Notes under the pieces: model-generated | Database searches by the model: none | The model's input: the letters and a program-made list of their open reading frames with translations, nothing else | Told to the model about the DNA's origin: nothing | Position numbers and translations under genes: made by a program | Part shown: piece after piece, positions 9,194 to 17,759 of the stretch | Position numbering within the stretch: position 1 is the stretch's first letter | How the letters are laid out: every line of letters starts with the position of its first letter | Source of the DNA: Ferruginibacter sp. | GTDB taxonomy: Bacteria; Bacteroidota; Bacteroidia; Chitinophagales; Chitinophagaceae | Assembly: GCA_025350645.1 (NCBI GenBank) | Contig: JANXXM010000124.1 | Location: forward strand, 1-38,196 | Reading direction: 5' to 3' | Length of the DNA: 38,196 bases

Positions 9194-10141
9194 ATGAATA
9201 TGGAACTACAACAGGATATATTAACAATAGCACAAAAGCAACCTATTTTTGGGCACGAGTTGGAGTTGTTACATGAAGTAGATCGCCATGTGCCTGGCTC
9301 TGTGCATTATTCCATAAAAAGATATAAAAGACAACCGCAATGGAGTGTAGAAGATACGGGAATACTAGCTTACCATTATCGTAAAAATGAAGACGAGACC
9401 AATGCGCTGGAACTTAAATTTTGCATAAGCGGAAATGTGTATTGTAAACAAAAACAAACCGAATGTGACTCCTGTAAGCTCAATGGTACAAGAAACTGCA
9501 GTGATAAGGAGGATAGTATAGATATATTGAGTTTTAGTTTTTCGCCTTCTTATTTAAACCAGTTTGCAAAAGCACATAAAAGTCCACAGACACTTAGCGA
9601 TAACGTACTTTCTTTTAAACATACCACTTCATTCAGTAAAATGTTACCATTGTGTGGCAAAACTAGAATGGCTATAGAAGCCCTGCTAAACCACACGTAT
9701 AGCGATACTCTCGAAAATATATTTATAAATGCACAAACGCAAATTTTGCTTTTATACAGTATGGATTGTATGCTTGGCGAAAAATTAACAGCCGATTTTA
9801 CCTGTAAATTTTTAGCCAATGAAGAAGACAGGGAAAAAATTGTGAAAGCAAGAGAAATATTATTGCAACATATTGGAGAACCAATAACCATAAAGGCTCT
9901 TAGCAGAAAAGTAGCGATTAATGAATGTTATTTAAAGAAAGGATTTAAAGAAATATTTGGAACTACTATTTTTGATTTTTACCAAAGTCAACGTATGGAA
10001 CATGCAAAATATTTATTGTATGAAAAAGGATTAAGTGTAACGGAAGTTTCTCACCTGTTGGGCTATTCCTCTATATCTCATTTTAGTACCGCATTTAAAA
10101 AACAAACGGGTATAAAGCCTTGTGAGCTGCTATTAAGATAA
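9194..10141 (+). CDS. AraC-family transcriptional regulator with an internal cysteine cluster
   Basis: 315 residues. The last 100 residues are an AraC-type double helix-turn-helix: ITIKALSRKVAINECYLKKGFK for the first and LSVTEVSHLLGYSSISHFSTAFKKQTGIKP for the second, the latter close to the family signature. The N-terminal 200 residues are the sensing part and are not a recognised cupin. They contain five cysteines at about 77, 84, 91, 94 and 102, with spacing C-x6-C-x6-C-x2-C-x7-C, suggesting metal, redox or iron-sulfur sensing. The gene stands alone between hemW and an unrelated membrane gene, so its targets are unknown. Start could be M1 (9194) or M3 (9200). Confidence 0.9.
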   Translation: MNMELQQDILTIAQKQPIFGHELELLHEVDRHVPGSVHYSIKRYKRQPQWSVEDTGILAYHYRKNEDETNALELKFCISGNVYCKQKQTECDSCKLNGTRNCSDKEDSIDILSFSFSPSYLNQFAKAHKSPQTLSDNVLSFKHTTSFSKMLPLCGKTRMAIEALLNHTYSDTLENIFINAQTQILLLYSMDCMLGEKLTADFTCKFLANEEDREKIVKAREILLQHIGEPITIKALSRKVAINECYLKKGFKEIFGTTIFDFYQSQRMEHAKYLLYEKGLSVTEVSHLLGYSSISHFSTAFKKQTGIKPCELLLR

Positions 10142-10333
10142 CATTGCCCTTTAACAAAAGCTGGAATTAATTTTTCCATTCTCATTTATACATAGTGATG
10201 TCTAAAGCAAGTTTTATTTTTTTATAATTGAGATACTGTTGTTTTCTTTCCTTGCCTTAATTAAAAAAAGTTTTTTTGTAACATTTCATGCCCTGCATTT
10301 TAAAAAGTTTTTCCATTCATTTTCCATTGAAAG

Positions 10334-10362
10334 TTTACCCAAAAAAATGAAAGTTATATTTA
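10334..10362 (+). promoter_or_regulatory. Candidate promoter of the TTG-start membrane gene
   Basis: A T-rich -33-like TTTA (10334-10337), a 17-base spacer, then TATATTTA (10355-10362), one base off TAnnTTTG. The inferred transcription start near 10369 is just ahead of the TTG at 10374 and beyond the ATG of an upstream nine-codon frame (10347-10373). Confidence 0.3.
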
Positions 10363-10373
10363 CAAAAAAATAG

Positions 10374-11516
10374 TTGGAACATTCATATAAAATCGTACAA
10401 ACAAAACCTTCGCTTCTGGAGCGTTTTGGGCTATATTATCTCACTTTTTTCAAACGGATAGATGCTGACCACAACGTATTTGATGTGACTGATGCTCACC
10501 TTACTAAAAGAGTAAACCGCATTACATTAAAAGGAATTATTTTTTCCTCCATCATAGGAGTAGCCTGTGTTTTTCCTACTGTGTGGGTAGATGTACATTT
10601 TGCAAAAGCTCCATTTTTAATTCATTATGGCTGGGTTGCAGGAGTAACCGCAATCAGTGTAATAATAGAATTGTATATACTTTTTCTTATTGCTTTAAAG
10701 GCGGTGTACGGTGTAAGCGAAATAATAAATTTGAATGCCACCGAAAAAGAATTGGAGCAAGACGGACTGTTTAGTGTAAAACATATACTGGCCAGAACTG
10801 CACTGGAATTGCCCGACCCGGAATTAACTATACTTGGAGTAGATCCTTTTAAAAGAATATCTAAAAAGAATTTATTTATACTGGGGCTTTTATACAAAGC
10901 AAAAATATTTGTAAGCAATTTTATTGTAAAATATCTTCTGCTTTTTATAATTGGTGAAAAAATTTTTGGTATTTCTATTTTTTATGAAGCCTTGCTGGTG
11001 GAATGTTTTTGGAACAGTGTGGTTATAAGCCGTGTGGTACGTGAAGCAAGGCTGCGCTTGTTTGGTTTTGCACTTGCAAACCAAATAGGAAAAAATGTAG
11101 TAAAAGATGGCTACCTGCAAACCCTTTCATCTGCTGCAAAAAAAGGTTGCCTTCGAGCAATAGGAAATGCCGTGGTAATGACGCAGAATTATCATCCGAA
11201 TATGATCATATTACTTATCCGTTTTCAACAAATTTTAAAAATAAAAGATGCAGATAAATATGATGATTGGAACTTATTTTTAGAAACCCTCCGAACTGTT
11301 TCGCAGGAAGAGCGATATTTTTTGCTAGATCTTTTTACAGTATCTGCCGCATTTGATGGTAAAATTTCGAAACTGGAAAATGAAAATTTACGGGGAGCAT
11401 ACCAGAATGAATACGATATTTACCAACCACGTTCAATAAGGTTGACAACATACCTTAGGGAAGGAAAATTAAATGCAGCGCTAGCAGAATGTAAACTGGA
11501 TTTTAAAGCCGGTTAA
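10374..11516 (+). CDS. Unrecognised multi-pass membrane protein (possibly LBF_2804-like)
   Basis: About 380 residues. The N-terminus is polar (EHSYKIVQTKPSLLERFGLYY). Two strong membrane helices lie at about residues 53-72 and 84-112, and two weaker ones at about 165-185 and 188-210. A soluble helical C-terminal domain of about 150 residues follows (LSSAAKKGCLRAIGNAVVMT, LDLFTVSAAFDGKISKLEN). The latter phrase resembles TerB-like or EF-hand-like helices, but not clearly. The general design reminds me of the LBF_2804 family in Bacteroidota; I cannot confirm this. The start is TTG, directly after an in-frame TAG, and no ATG occurs for more than 250 codons. Thus either TTG is the real start or the gene once began at the ATG at 10347. 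Confidence 0.7.
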   Translation: MEHSYKIVQTKPSLLERFGLYYLTFFKRIDADHNVFDVTDAHLTKRVNRITLKGIIFSSIIGVACVFPTVWVDVHFAKAPFLIHYGWVAGVTAISVIIELYILFLIALKAVYGVSEIINLNATEKELEQDGLFSVKHILARTALELPDPELTILGVDPFKRISKKNLFILGLLYKAKIFVSNFIVKYLLLFIIGEKIFGISIFYEALLVECFWNSVVISRVVREARLRLFGFALANQIGKNVVKDGYLQTLSSAAKKGCLRAIGNAVVMTQNYHPNMIILLIRFQQILKIKDADKYDDWNLFLETLRTVSQEERYFLLDLFTVSAAFDGKISKLENENLRGAYQNEYDIYQPRSIRLTTYLREGKLNAALAECKLDFKAG

Positions 11517-11545
11517 AAAATTTTGCTCTATACAAAACTTAAAAT

Positions 11546-11968
11546 ATGGAAGATATAATTACAGAAAGAATAGTTGTAGATGAAAATTGTGAAAGACTGA
11601 TACGCCAAAATGTTATTCAATATAATTACCTGGCAATATTGTTTTTTTTATATTCTCTAATTAATTTTATTTTAGTAATCGCCAGGCTTATAAAAAATAA
11701 TGCGCTTCATAATAATACGTCTGTAAACCATTTTTATTATCTGATATATCCACTTGCAACCCTTTTAAATATTTCTTTAGCGGTAACCTCAGCTGTTTTA
11801 CATTTTAAGGCACTACGCTTGCAGCAATCTTCTATTGACCAGCAACAACAATATTTTTTTAGTAAAAGTTTTGAATATTACAGAAGAGGAAATGGAATAT
11901 CTATAGTAAATATAAGCCTGTCTATAGTAATGATAACATACAGTCTGTTTAAAGAAAATTTAAATTAA
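11546..11968 (+). CDS. Small unrecognised membrane protein
   Basis: 140 residues with three predicted membrane helices: about 27-49 (NYLAILFFLYSLINFILVIA), 65-90 (YYLIYPLATLLNISLAVTSAVL) and 115-135 (GISIVNISLSIVMITYSLF). Between helices two and three is a glutamine-rich stretch (LQQSSIDQQQQYFF). No family is recognised. It starts 29 bases after the preceding membrane gene and 7 bases before dtd, in the same direction, so the four genes from 10374 to 12766 probably share a transcript. Confidence 0.7.
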   Translation: MEDIITERIVVDENCERLIRQNVIQYNYLAILFFLYSLINFILVIARLIKNNALHNNTSVNHFYYLIYPLATLLNISLAVTSAVLHFKALRLQQSSIDQQQQYFFSKSFEYYRRGNGISIVNISLSIVMITYSLFKENLN

Positions 11969-11975
11969 TAATCGT

Positions 11976-12428
11976 GTGAAAGCAGTACTACAAAGAGTTT
12001 CAACCGCATTTGTTACCATAGAAAATGAAATTATTGCAGCTATAAAAAATGGTTTGCTGGTTCTTATAGGAATAGAAGATGCGGATACAACAGCAGATAT
12101 TAACTGGTTGAGTAATAAAATTATTAACCTGAGAATATTTGATGATGATAATCATATTCCCAATTTATCTGTAAAAGAAACGGATGGGGATATTTTATTG
12201 GTGAGCCAGTTTACCTTGCATGCGCAAATAAAAAAAGGAAACAGGCCATCTTATATAAAGGCAAGCAAACCGGATAAAGCTATTTCTTTGTACGAAGAAC
12301 TTATTCATCGATTAAAAAATGATTTAGAAAAAATAATATTTACGGGAAAATTTGGCGCAGATATGAAAGTAGCACTGGTAAACGATGGGCCACTCACCAT
12401 TATAATTGATACAAAAAATAAAGAATAA
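11976..12428 (+). CDS. dtd: D-aminoacyl-tRNA deacylase
   Basis: 150 residues, the usual length. The protein begins KAVLQRVSTAFVTIENEII, carries the catalytic-site strand LLVSQFTLHA (the SQxT motif) at about residues 73-82 and ends with the substrate-binding motif NDGPLTIIID (the NxGPxT motif) at about 135-144. The enzyme removes D-amino acids and glycine from mischarged tRNAs in the cytosol. The start codon is GTG at 11976, right at the conserved N-terminus. A MazG-like gene begins two bases after its stop. Confidence 0.95.
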   Translation: MKAVLQRVSTAFVTIENEIIAAIKNGLLVLIGIEDADTTADINWLSNKIINLRIFDDDNHIPNLSVKETDGDILLVSQFTLHAQIKKGNRPSYIKASKPDKAISLYEELIHRLKNDLEKIIFTGKFGADMKVALVNDGPLTIIIDTKNKE

Positions 12429-12430
12429 TT

Positions 12431-12766
12431 ATGGCAGATATAACTATAAAAGATGCTCAGCAAAAGGTAGATGAATGGATAAAAACCTTTGGCGTACGCT
12501 ATTTTAGTGAGCTTACTAATCTCGGTATTTTAATGGAAGAAGTAGGGGAACTCTCCCGGATAATTGTACGCAAATATGGTGAACAGTCATTTAAAGAAAG
12601 CGATAACGAAAAAGAACTTGCAGATGAAATGGCAGACATATTTTGGGTGCTAATTTGCCTTGCTAACCAAACTGGCGTAGATCTTACAGATGCTCTTGTA
12701 AAAAATTTTGAAAAGAAAACCAGCAGGGATATTAACAGGCATAAAGAAAATAAAAAACTACAATAA
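12431..12766 (+). CDS. MazG-like nucleotide pyrophosphohydrolase
   Basis: 111 residues of the all-alpha MazG/dUTPase superfamily. The metal-binding ExxE...ExxD pattern is visible: LMEEVGELSRII at about residues 35-46 and KELADEMADIFWVLICLAN at about 62-80. It would hydrolyse (d)NTPs to monophosphates and pyrophosphate, probably house-cleaning of damaged nucleotides. Two bases separate it from dtd, and the two quality-control enzymes appear to be cotranscribed. The exact substrate cannot be read from sequence. Confidence 0.9.
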   Translation: MADITIKDAQQKVDEWIKTFGVRYFSELTNLGILMEEVGELSRIIVRKYGEQSFKESDNEKELADEMADIFWVLICLANQTGVDLTDALVKNFEKKTSRDINRHKENKKLQ

Positions 12767-12833
12767 CTTTTATCATTATTACACCTAAAGGATATTACAC
12801 AGCTAAAAAAATTACTTTTACAAAAAGATTTTT

Positions 12834-14228
12834 ATGAAAAATAGTATTGCACTTTTAATAATAATAGTTATTGCGCATACAAGTTTTGCGCAGCAAAACA
12901 AACTGGTGAGCGGGCCATGGGCGGGTAATGTAGGTTTACGTATGGCTACCATTTGGGCAGAAGTATCTCCAGGTGTAAAAAAAGTATCCGTAAAATATTT
13001 TGATGAGCGTAAGCCTCCTTATATAATTGATATATTAGGAAACCGCAAACCTTCCGGAAATAATTATTTGGTAAAAAATTATTCAGGAGCGTTAGGAAAA
13101 GATTTTAATCCCATAAAAATAGAACTGAACGGATTAAATATGAATACTGTTTATAGTTATGAATTGATCGTAGACGGGCAAGAAATAAAAACTGCATTTA
13201 TCACAAAATTTACCACACAGGATTTATGGCAGTGGAGAAAACCAGCACCGGATTTTAGTTTTCTTGCAGGCAGTTGTAATTATGTAAATGAATCTATGTA
13301 TGACAGGCCTGGCAAGCCTTATGGCGGAGACTCTACTATTTTTGAAACTATGGCAAACACAGCTGCAGCATTTCATATATGGATGGGGGATAACTGGTAT
13401 ACGAGAGAAGCAGATTTTGAATCTGTATGGGGTATGCAATACCGGGCATCGCATGACAGGTCACAAAAAAGTTTACAAAAATTTATGGCTGCAATGCCTC
13501 AATACGGTATTTGGGACGACCATGATTATGGGCCAAACGATGCAGGAAAAAGTTTTATTTTAAAAGAAGACAGCAGGGAAATTTTTAAAAATTATATGCT
13601 TAACCCCAGCTATGGTGAAGAGGGAAAAGGTATTTATACAAAAATAAGCTATGGCGATGCAGATATTTTTTTAACGGACGACAGGTACTTTCGCAGTGAA
13701 GATGAAATGCCTGATAGTGCTAATGGTGCAGCATCTGCAGATAAACATTTTTTTGGTCCTGCACAAATGGAATGGCTTAAAAATAGTTTGCAGTACAGCA
13801 ATGCTACTTTTAAAATAATTGTAATTGGCAGCCAGGTTTTAAACCCTTTAGATAAATATGAAAGTATGCAGCGCTATAGTTATGAATACAACAACCTGTT
13901 GAATTTTATTACACAACAAAAAATTAATGGCGTACTTTTTTTTACTGGCGACAGACACCATAGTGAAATTATAAAGAAAGAGAGACCTGGTTTATATACA
14001 TTGTATGATGCAACCATGTCGCCCTACACCTCTGGTGTAAGCAGGGTTACCGGAGAAGAAAAGGAAAACGCAGCAAGAATAAAAGGTACGCTGGTAGAAG
14101 CTCAGAATTTTGGTAAGATAACTATTGCCGGCATAAAAGATAACCGTACCTTAACCATTGATTTTATTGGTATAAAAGGAGATAAACTTGCAAGCTGGAG
14201 TGTTAGTGAAAAGGAGTTAAAAAATTAA
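12834..14228 (+). CDS. Secreted PhoD-like alkaline phosphatase/phosphodiesterase
   Basis: 464 residues. A signal peptide (IALLIIIVIAHTSFAQ, cleavage near residue 20) is followed by an N-terminal fibronectin/Ig-like domain (GPWAGNVGLRMATIWAEV). The metallophosphoesterase domain shows FSFLAGSCNY (about 142-150), HIWMGDNWYTRE (181-192), GIWDDHDYGPND (225-236) and FFTGDRHHSE (about 364-373). These supply the Asp, His and Asn ligands of PhoD-family metal centres. The Tat motif and N-terminal cysteine of classical PhoD are absent, so export is by Sec. It likely acts in the periplasm or outside the cell on phosphodiesters or monoesters. It ends the plus-strand cluster and converges with galM. Confidence 0.88.
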   Translation: MKNSIALLIIIVIAHTSFAQQNKLVSGPWAGNVGLRMATIWAEVSPGVKKVSVKYFDERKPPYIIDILGNRKPSGNNYLVKNYSGALGKDFNPIKIELNGLNMNTVYSYELIVDGQEIKTAFITKFTTQDLWQWRKPAPDFSFLAGSCNYVNESMYDRPGKPYGGDSTIFETMANTAAAFHIWMGDNWYTREADFESVWGMQYRASHDRSQKSLQKFMAAMPQYGIWDDHDYGPNDAGKSFILKEDSREIFKNYMLNPSYGEEGKGIYTKISYGDADIFLTDDRYFRSEDEMPDSANGAASADKHFFGPAQMEWLKNSLQYSNATFKIIVIGSQVLNPLDKYESMQRYSYEYNNLLNFITQQKINGVLFFTGDRHHSEIIKKERPGLYTLYDATMSPYTSGVSRVTGEEKENAARIKGTLVEAQNFGKITIAGIKDNRTLTIDFIGIKGDKLASWSVSEKELKN

Positions 14229-14240
14229 GGATTCAACAAA

Positions 14241-14269
14241 AAAAACCTCCGGTAAAAGTGCTGGTTTTT
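14241..14269. terminator. Weak terminator-like hairpin between convergent genes
   Basis: AAAAACC (14241-14247) and GGTTTTT (14263-14269) with a 15-base loop, between the convergent PhoD-like gene and galM. A and T tails on both sides would allow it to act in both directions. The stem is weak. Confidence 0.4.
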
Positions 14270-14303
14270 AAATTTTAAATGATAACTTATTTATGTCTGA
14301 TCA

Positions 14304-15380
14304 TCATCCCTCTGCAGAAAATTTAAAAACAGTTTTACTGTAAAATTCTTCTCCAGGTTTTAGTACAGTACTGGGAAAATGAGCATGGTTTGGTGCATCG
14401 GGAAAATGCTGTGTTTCCATACAAAAACCTGCATGCTTATTATACGTTATTTTATTTTTTCCTTTTATATTTTCAAGAAAATTACCTGTGTATAAATGAA
14501 GTGCAGGCTCTGTAGTATACACATTCATAATTAACCCCGTATTATCTTCTTTTACCGAAGCAGCATGTTTAAGCACCGGTGTATGTATTTTTTCCAGCAC
14601 AAAACTATGATCATAACCGTAGCTTAATTTTAATTGCTCATCATCTTTTTGTATATCTTTTATAATCCCTTTCATTTTTGTAAAATCGAAAACGGTATTA
14701 TTCACCTCAGCAAATTCTCCGGTAGGCACCTGTAGTTTATTTACGGGTAAATACCATTTGCTGTTTATTTTTATTTTGTGGTTGCTAATACCTTTTGATG
14801 GGGAGCCGGAAAGATTAAAATAAACATGCTGTGTAAAATTTACCAGAGTGGTTTTATCTGTTATGGCTTTATATTCTACTGTCCACTCATCTTCATCGTT
14901 CAGCAGGTAAACTACCGTTAATCGTAGCTTTCCGGGGAAACCTTCTTCCAGGTGCGGGCTCGTGTAGGTAAACATTATACCCCGCTGTTTGGGATCGGGC
15001 AAAGGAAATGCATCAAAATATTTTTTATTAAAACCTACATCGCCACCATGGTGATGGTAGCCCCCGCTCCTCGTGGAAATGGTATAAAATTCATCATCAA
15101 TCAAAACACTGCTACCCGCAATTCTGTTTGCATACCTGCCTACTACTGTACCAAGGTAAAATTCATCATTCAGATAATCTTCGGCATTATCATAGCCTAA
15201 AACCACATCTTTTAATTCGCCGTTTTTATCTTTTATAAAAAGAGAAATTACAGCAGCACCATAATTAGAAACTACAAGTCGTGTACCTTTTTTATTTTCT
15301 ATGTTAAATATTTTTATGCTTCTGGAAACCTCCATTACATCATTTGCCGCCTCAGTATTTTGTGTTGTAATTATACCCAC
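14304..15380 (-). CDS. galM: Aldose 1-epimerase (mutarotase)
   Basis: About 358 residues with the family motifs GRYANRIAG (about 81-89), YHHHGGDVGFNKK (about 108-120), NFTQHVYFNLSG (catalytic histidine near 185) and a C-terminal GFCMETQHFPD holding the catalytic glutamate. It interconverts alpha and beta anomers of galactose-type sugars. There is no signal peptide, so it acts in the cytosol. The start is a GTG at 15380; an ATG 15 codons in (15335, MEVSRSIK) is an alternative. It lies 47 bases after the PKD/CBM9-like gene on the same strand and is probably the last gene of the susC operon, preparing sugar anomers for the locus kinase. Confidence 0.93.
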   Translation of the reverse strand: MGIITTQNTEAANDVMEVSRSIKIFNIENKKGTRLVVSNYGAAVISLFIKDKNGELKDVVLGYDNAEDYLNDEFYLGTVVGRYANRIAGSSVLIDDEFYTISTRSGGYHHHGGDVGFNKKYFDAFPLPDPKQRGIMFTYTSPHLEEGFPGKLRLTVVYLLNDEDEWTVEYKAITDKTTLVNFTQHVYFNLSGSPSKGISNHKIKINSKWYLPVNKLQVPTGEFAEVNNTVFDFTKMKGIIKDIQKDDEQLKLSYGYDHSFVLEKIHTPVLKHAASVKEDNTGLIMNVYTTEPALHLYTGNFLENIKGKNKITYNKHAGFCMETQHFPDAPNHAHFPSTVLKPGEEFYSKTVFKFSAEG

Positions 15381-15427
15381 CGTTTGCGTTTATTTTAAAA
15401 TAATTACCTAATTTTTATTTCCCAATT

Positions 15428-16285
15428 TTAAAGAGGAATAGCAAGAAATTTAGATGCAGGCGTTTGTGCCTCGGGAATTTTACCAATTTCCGCATAGCCG
15501 GATGTAGACTCTACCAGACAAAAATTTACAAAATTAGCTACTGGGCCAAGCACCGTTTTCTTTATAGAAAATTCTATAACTTTTTTTCCTCCTGCTGTTT
15601 TTATTTCAGAGAAATTCATAGCATCGCCAAAGGTAGAAACCGGTGTAAAACTAAAACCTGTTGGCGGACCGGAATGCGCAAAAACATCGCCAAACACATT
15701 GGGTTTTCCTTCGCATAAAAAATTTGCACCAGAGCCTGCGGGGTATAAAAAAGTGCTGAAACCCGTTGCAGGATTGTTATCCGAGTCTATATACAAATCT
15801 ATAATATCCATGTTCATACCAGCAGTACCTTCAAAATAAAAATTTATTAATTTAGATGAAGCAAATGTTTTAACTGCCCGCAATGTGCCGGGGTATGTTG
15901 CGGCATTTTCATGTGTATAGGGAACGTATTGCCAGTCAGAAAAATCTCCGTCAATTTTAATATTAGGACCAATGATGCTTACAGAATCTTTAAAAATACT
16001 TGTAGCACCGCCGGATTTTGCAGTAAGCGTAACCAGGTAATCTCCTTTTTGAGTAAAAATATGCTGTGGTGATTTAGCCGCAGAAGTTTGCCCGCTTGCA
16101 TCGCCAAACGTCCAGCTATACTCTGTAGCACCGGTAGAAAAATTAGTAAAATTAACTTTGTATCCATCGGCTACATAGCTAAATACGGATTTTAATCCGC
16201 TATCTTCTTTATCAGCTTTTTTACAGGAGTTTATGAGTACAAGTGTAAATAAAATACCGATACAATAAATAATATTTTTCTTCAT
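15428..16285 (-). CDS. PKD-domain surface lipoprotein with a CBM9-like C-terminal domain
   Basis: About 285 residues from ATG 16285 (MKKNIIYCIGILFTL). A signal peptide ends at a lipobox cysteine (LINSCKK), followed by acidic residues typical of surface-exported Bacteroidota lipoproteins (KADKEDSG). A PKD domain follows (residues about 30-105, with YSWTFGDASG and the HIFTQKGDYLVTLTA strand). The C-terminal part starts IKIDGDFSDWQYVPY, which resembles CBM9/DOMON-type carbohydrate-binding folds, and continues IDLYIDSDNNPATGF. In the susC operon it occupies the place of SusE/SusF-like glycan-binding lipoproteins. Binding specificity is unknown. The frame extends upstream to 16315 but lacks a signal peptide there. 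Confidence 0.82.
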   Translation of the reverse strand: MKKNIIYCIGILFTLVLINSCKKADKEDSGLKSVFSYVADGYKVNFTNFSTGATEYSWTFGDASGQTSAAKSPQHIFTQKGDYLVTLTAKSGGATSIFKDSVSIIGPNIKIDGDFSDWQYVPYTHENAATYPGTLRAVKTFASSKLINFYFEGTAGMNMDIIDLYIDSDNNPATGFSTFLYPAGSGANFLCEGKPNVFGDVFAHSGPPTGFSFTPVSTFGDAMNFSEIKTAGGKKVIEFSIKKTVLGPVANFVNFCLVESTSGYAEIGKIPEAQTPASKFLAIPL

Positions 16286-16328
16286 AATAAATAATTTTCG
16301 TTTTATATGCAGCAATTAATATTGGGGT

Positions 16329-17708
16329 TTATTGAATTTTTATAGTGTGTTTAAGGTCATTCATTCCATTATTATCTTCCGTCCAGGTATTAGTATTCGC
16401 CAGGCGAATGCTGTATGCACTTCTATCTTTTAGGCTTGCCGCATTATCAGTAATTCTTATAAACATATCATAATCTCCTGCTGGAATACTATTGAGGTTT
16501 ACCGTTTCAGTAATAGACAGAGAAGTTGAGGGTTTGCAAACCCTTACATCTGCCAGTAATTGTTTGGAATAAAAGATGCCGGATGTTTTATTTTTAAATA
16601 CCAGCGAACTTATTTTTTTATTGTAGAGTGGTGCATAGCCTTTATTGGTAATGGTTACAGCAATATTTACACTTCCATTAACTGTACCTGCATCGGGCAA
16701 TTTTGCACTTACTAGTGCAAGGCGGTAACCTAAGTAAGTTTGAAATTCATCGAAACAGCCGGAGTTTCTCCATGCATTTATGGTAGCAGGATAATAGTCT
16801 ACATTAAGATACGTCCATCGCAGCAAAAGCATTTCTTTTCTAGCCTCTGTACAGGTGGGTGAATAGCCTGCAGATGGCGGGCAGGTTTCGCCACCTACGG
16901 GTACATACAATGCTTCATCGCTTATAAATTGTTTTTCTACAGGGATGTTGCTGTATGTTCCATAATCATCGCCACCGGTTAAAAAACAATCGTTATGATG
17001 CCCCACCCTTGCCCGGTTTTGTGCGGTGTATGCAATATCACTTCCTACGGGAATAACTGTATTAAAAATGGTTTGCTTGTACAATGGTGTACGTACCTGT
17101 ACCATAATTTCTGACGGCAACACAGCAAGTAATTTATTTAATACTGCAGTTTTATTAGCCACTGTAGTAAGTCCATTCGAAGAATAATACCATTCTCCAT
17201 ACGCACCTATAAACCCAGCTTGCACAAAAGCTATTACATCTTTGTTCAATTCAAAAATGGGTTTAAGCTGATCCAGATGCTGCGTTACAACTGCAAGAGA
17301 AGCATCAGTACCCGCAATATCATCTGTATAACCAAAACGTAAAATTGCTTTTAAACCAGCCGTGCGTATTTTATCTAAATCATTTTGAATAAGCTGTAGT
17401 TCCGCTGCATTTATTGCCGTCGTCTTAAAGTTTTCCAGGTAAAAAAAACGCAGTACCATGGTAATGTTTTGAGCTTTTAATGTAGCCAGTGTTGCTGCAT
17501 TTAAAGGCGCACCTTCGGAGTATACAGGGTAAGTGTGCACAAAGCCCCTCTCCGGGTTTGGAAAAACATCAGTGGACAATGCATACACCTGGCCATCTAC
17601 AGGTATTACAGGATCTGGTAATGTGCTCGTTGTTTTTTTGCAGCTCATCAGAAACAACAGGCATATCAATAAAAAAATTCCCGAATTATTTTTTGTGCTT
17701 TTGTTCAT
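16329..17708 (-). CDS. DUF4874/DUF4832 lipoprotein, candidate glycoside hydrolase (copy 1)
   Basis: About 459 residues from ATG 17708 (MNKSTKNNSGIFLLIC). The signal peptide ends in a lipobox (LMSCKK). The DUF4874 domain (about 45-225) opens with NPERGF and continues TMVLRFFYL, GLKAILRFGYTDD and FVQAGFIGAYGEW. The DUF4832 domain (about 230-450) has ARVGHHNDCFL, DDYGTY and VGGETC, then a beta-sandwich-like tail ending near SIRLANTNTWTE. Alternating strand/helix units and invariant acidic residues (E172, D240, D247-D248, E274) look like a TIM-barrel glycosidase, but no activity is known to me. It lies 51 bases after susD and has a paralogue at 24983-26485. Confidence 0.87.
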   Translation of the reverse strand: MNKSTKNNSGIFLLICLLFLMSCKKTTSTLPDPVIPVDGQVYALSTDVFPNPERGFVHTYPVYSEGAPLNAATLATLKAQNITMVLRFFYLENFKTTAINAAELQLIQNDLDKIRTAGLKAILRFGYTDDIAGTDASLAVVTQHLDQLKPIFELNKDVIAFVQAGFIGAYGEWYYSSNGLTTVANKTAVLNKLLAVLPSEIMVQVRTPLYKQTIFNTVIPVGSDIAYTAQNRARVGHHNDCFLTGGDDYGTYSNIPVEKQFISDEALYVPVGGETCPPSAGYSPTCTEARKEMLLLRWTYLNVDYYPATINAWRNSGCFDEFQTYLGYRLALVSAKLPDAGTVNGSVNIAVTITNKGYAPLYNKKISSLVFKNKTSGIFYSKQLLADVRVCKPSTSLSITETVNLNSIPAGDYDMFIRITDNAASLKDRSAYSIRLANTNTWTEDNNGMNDLKHTIKIQ

Positions 17709-17759
17709 TTGTTTTTTTTTATTATAAAAAATCTTTGTCAACATCACAAAATAATATTT

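Noticed and set aside
15377..15390. Possible tenth LacI operator at the galM start (CAAACGGTGG on the minus strand)
   Set aside because: Only the left half matches; it overlaps the start codon, and galM can be driven from the susC promoter.
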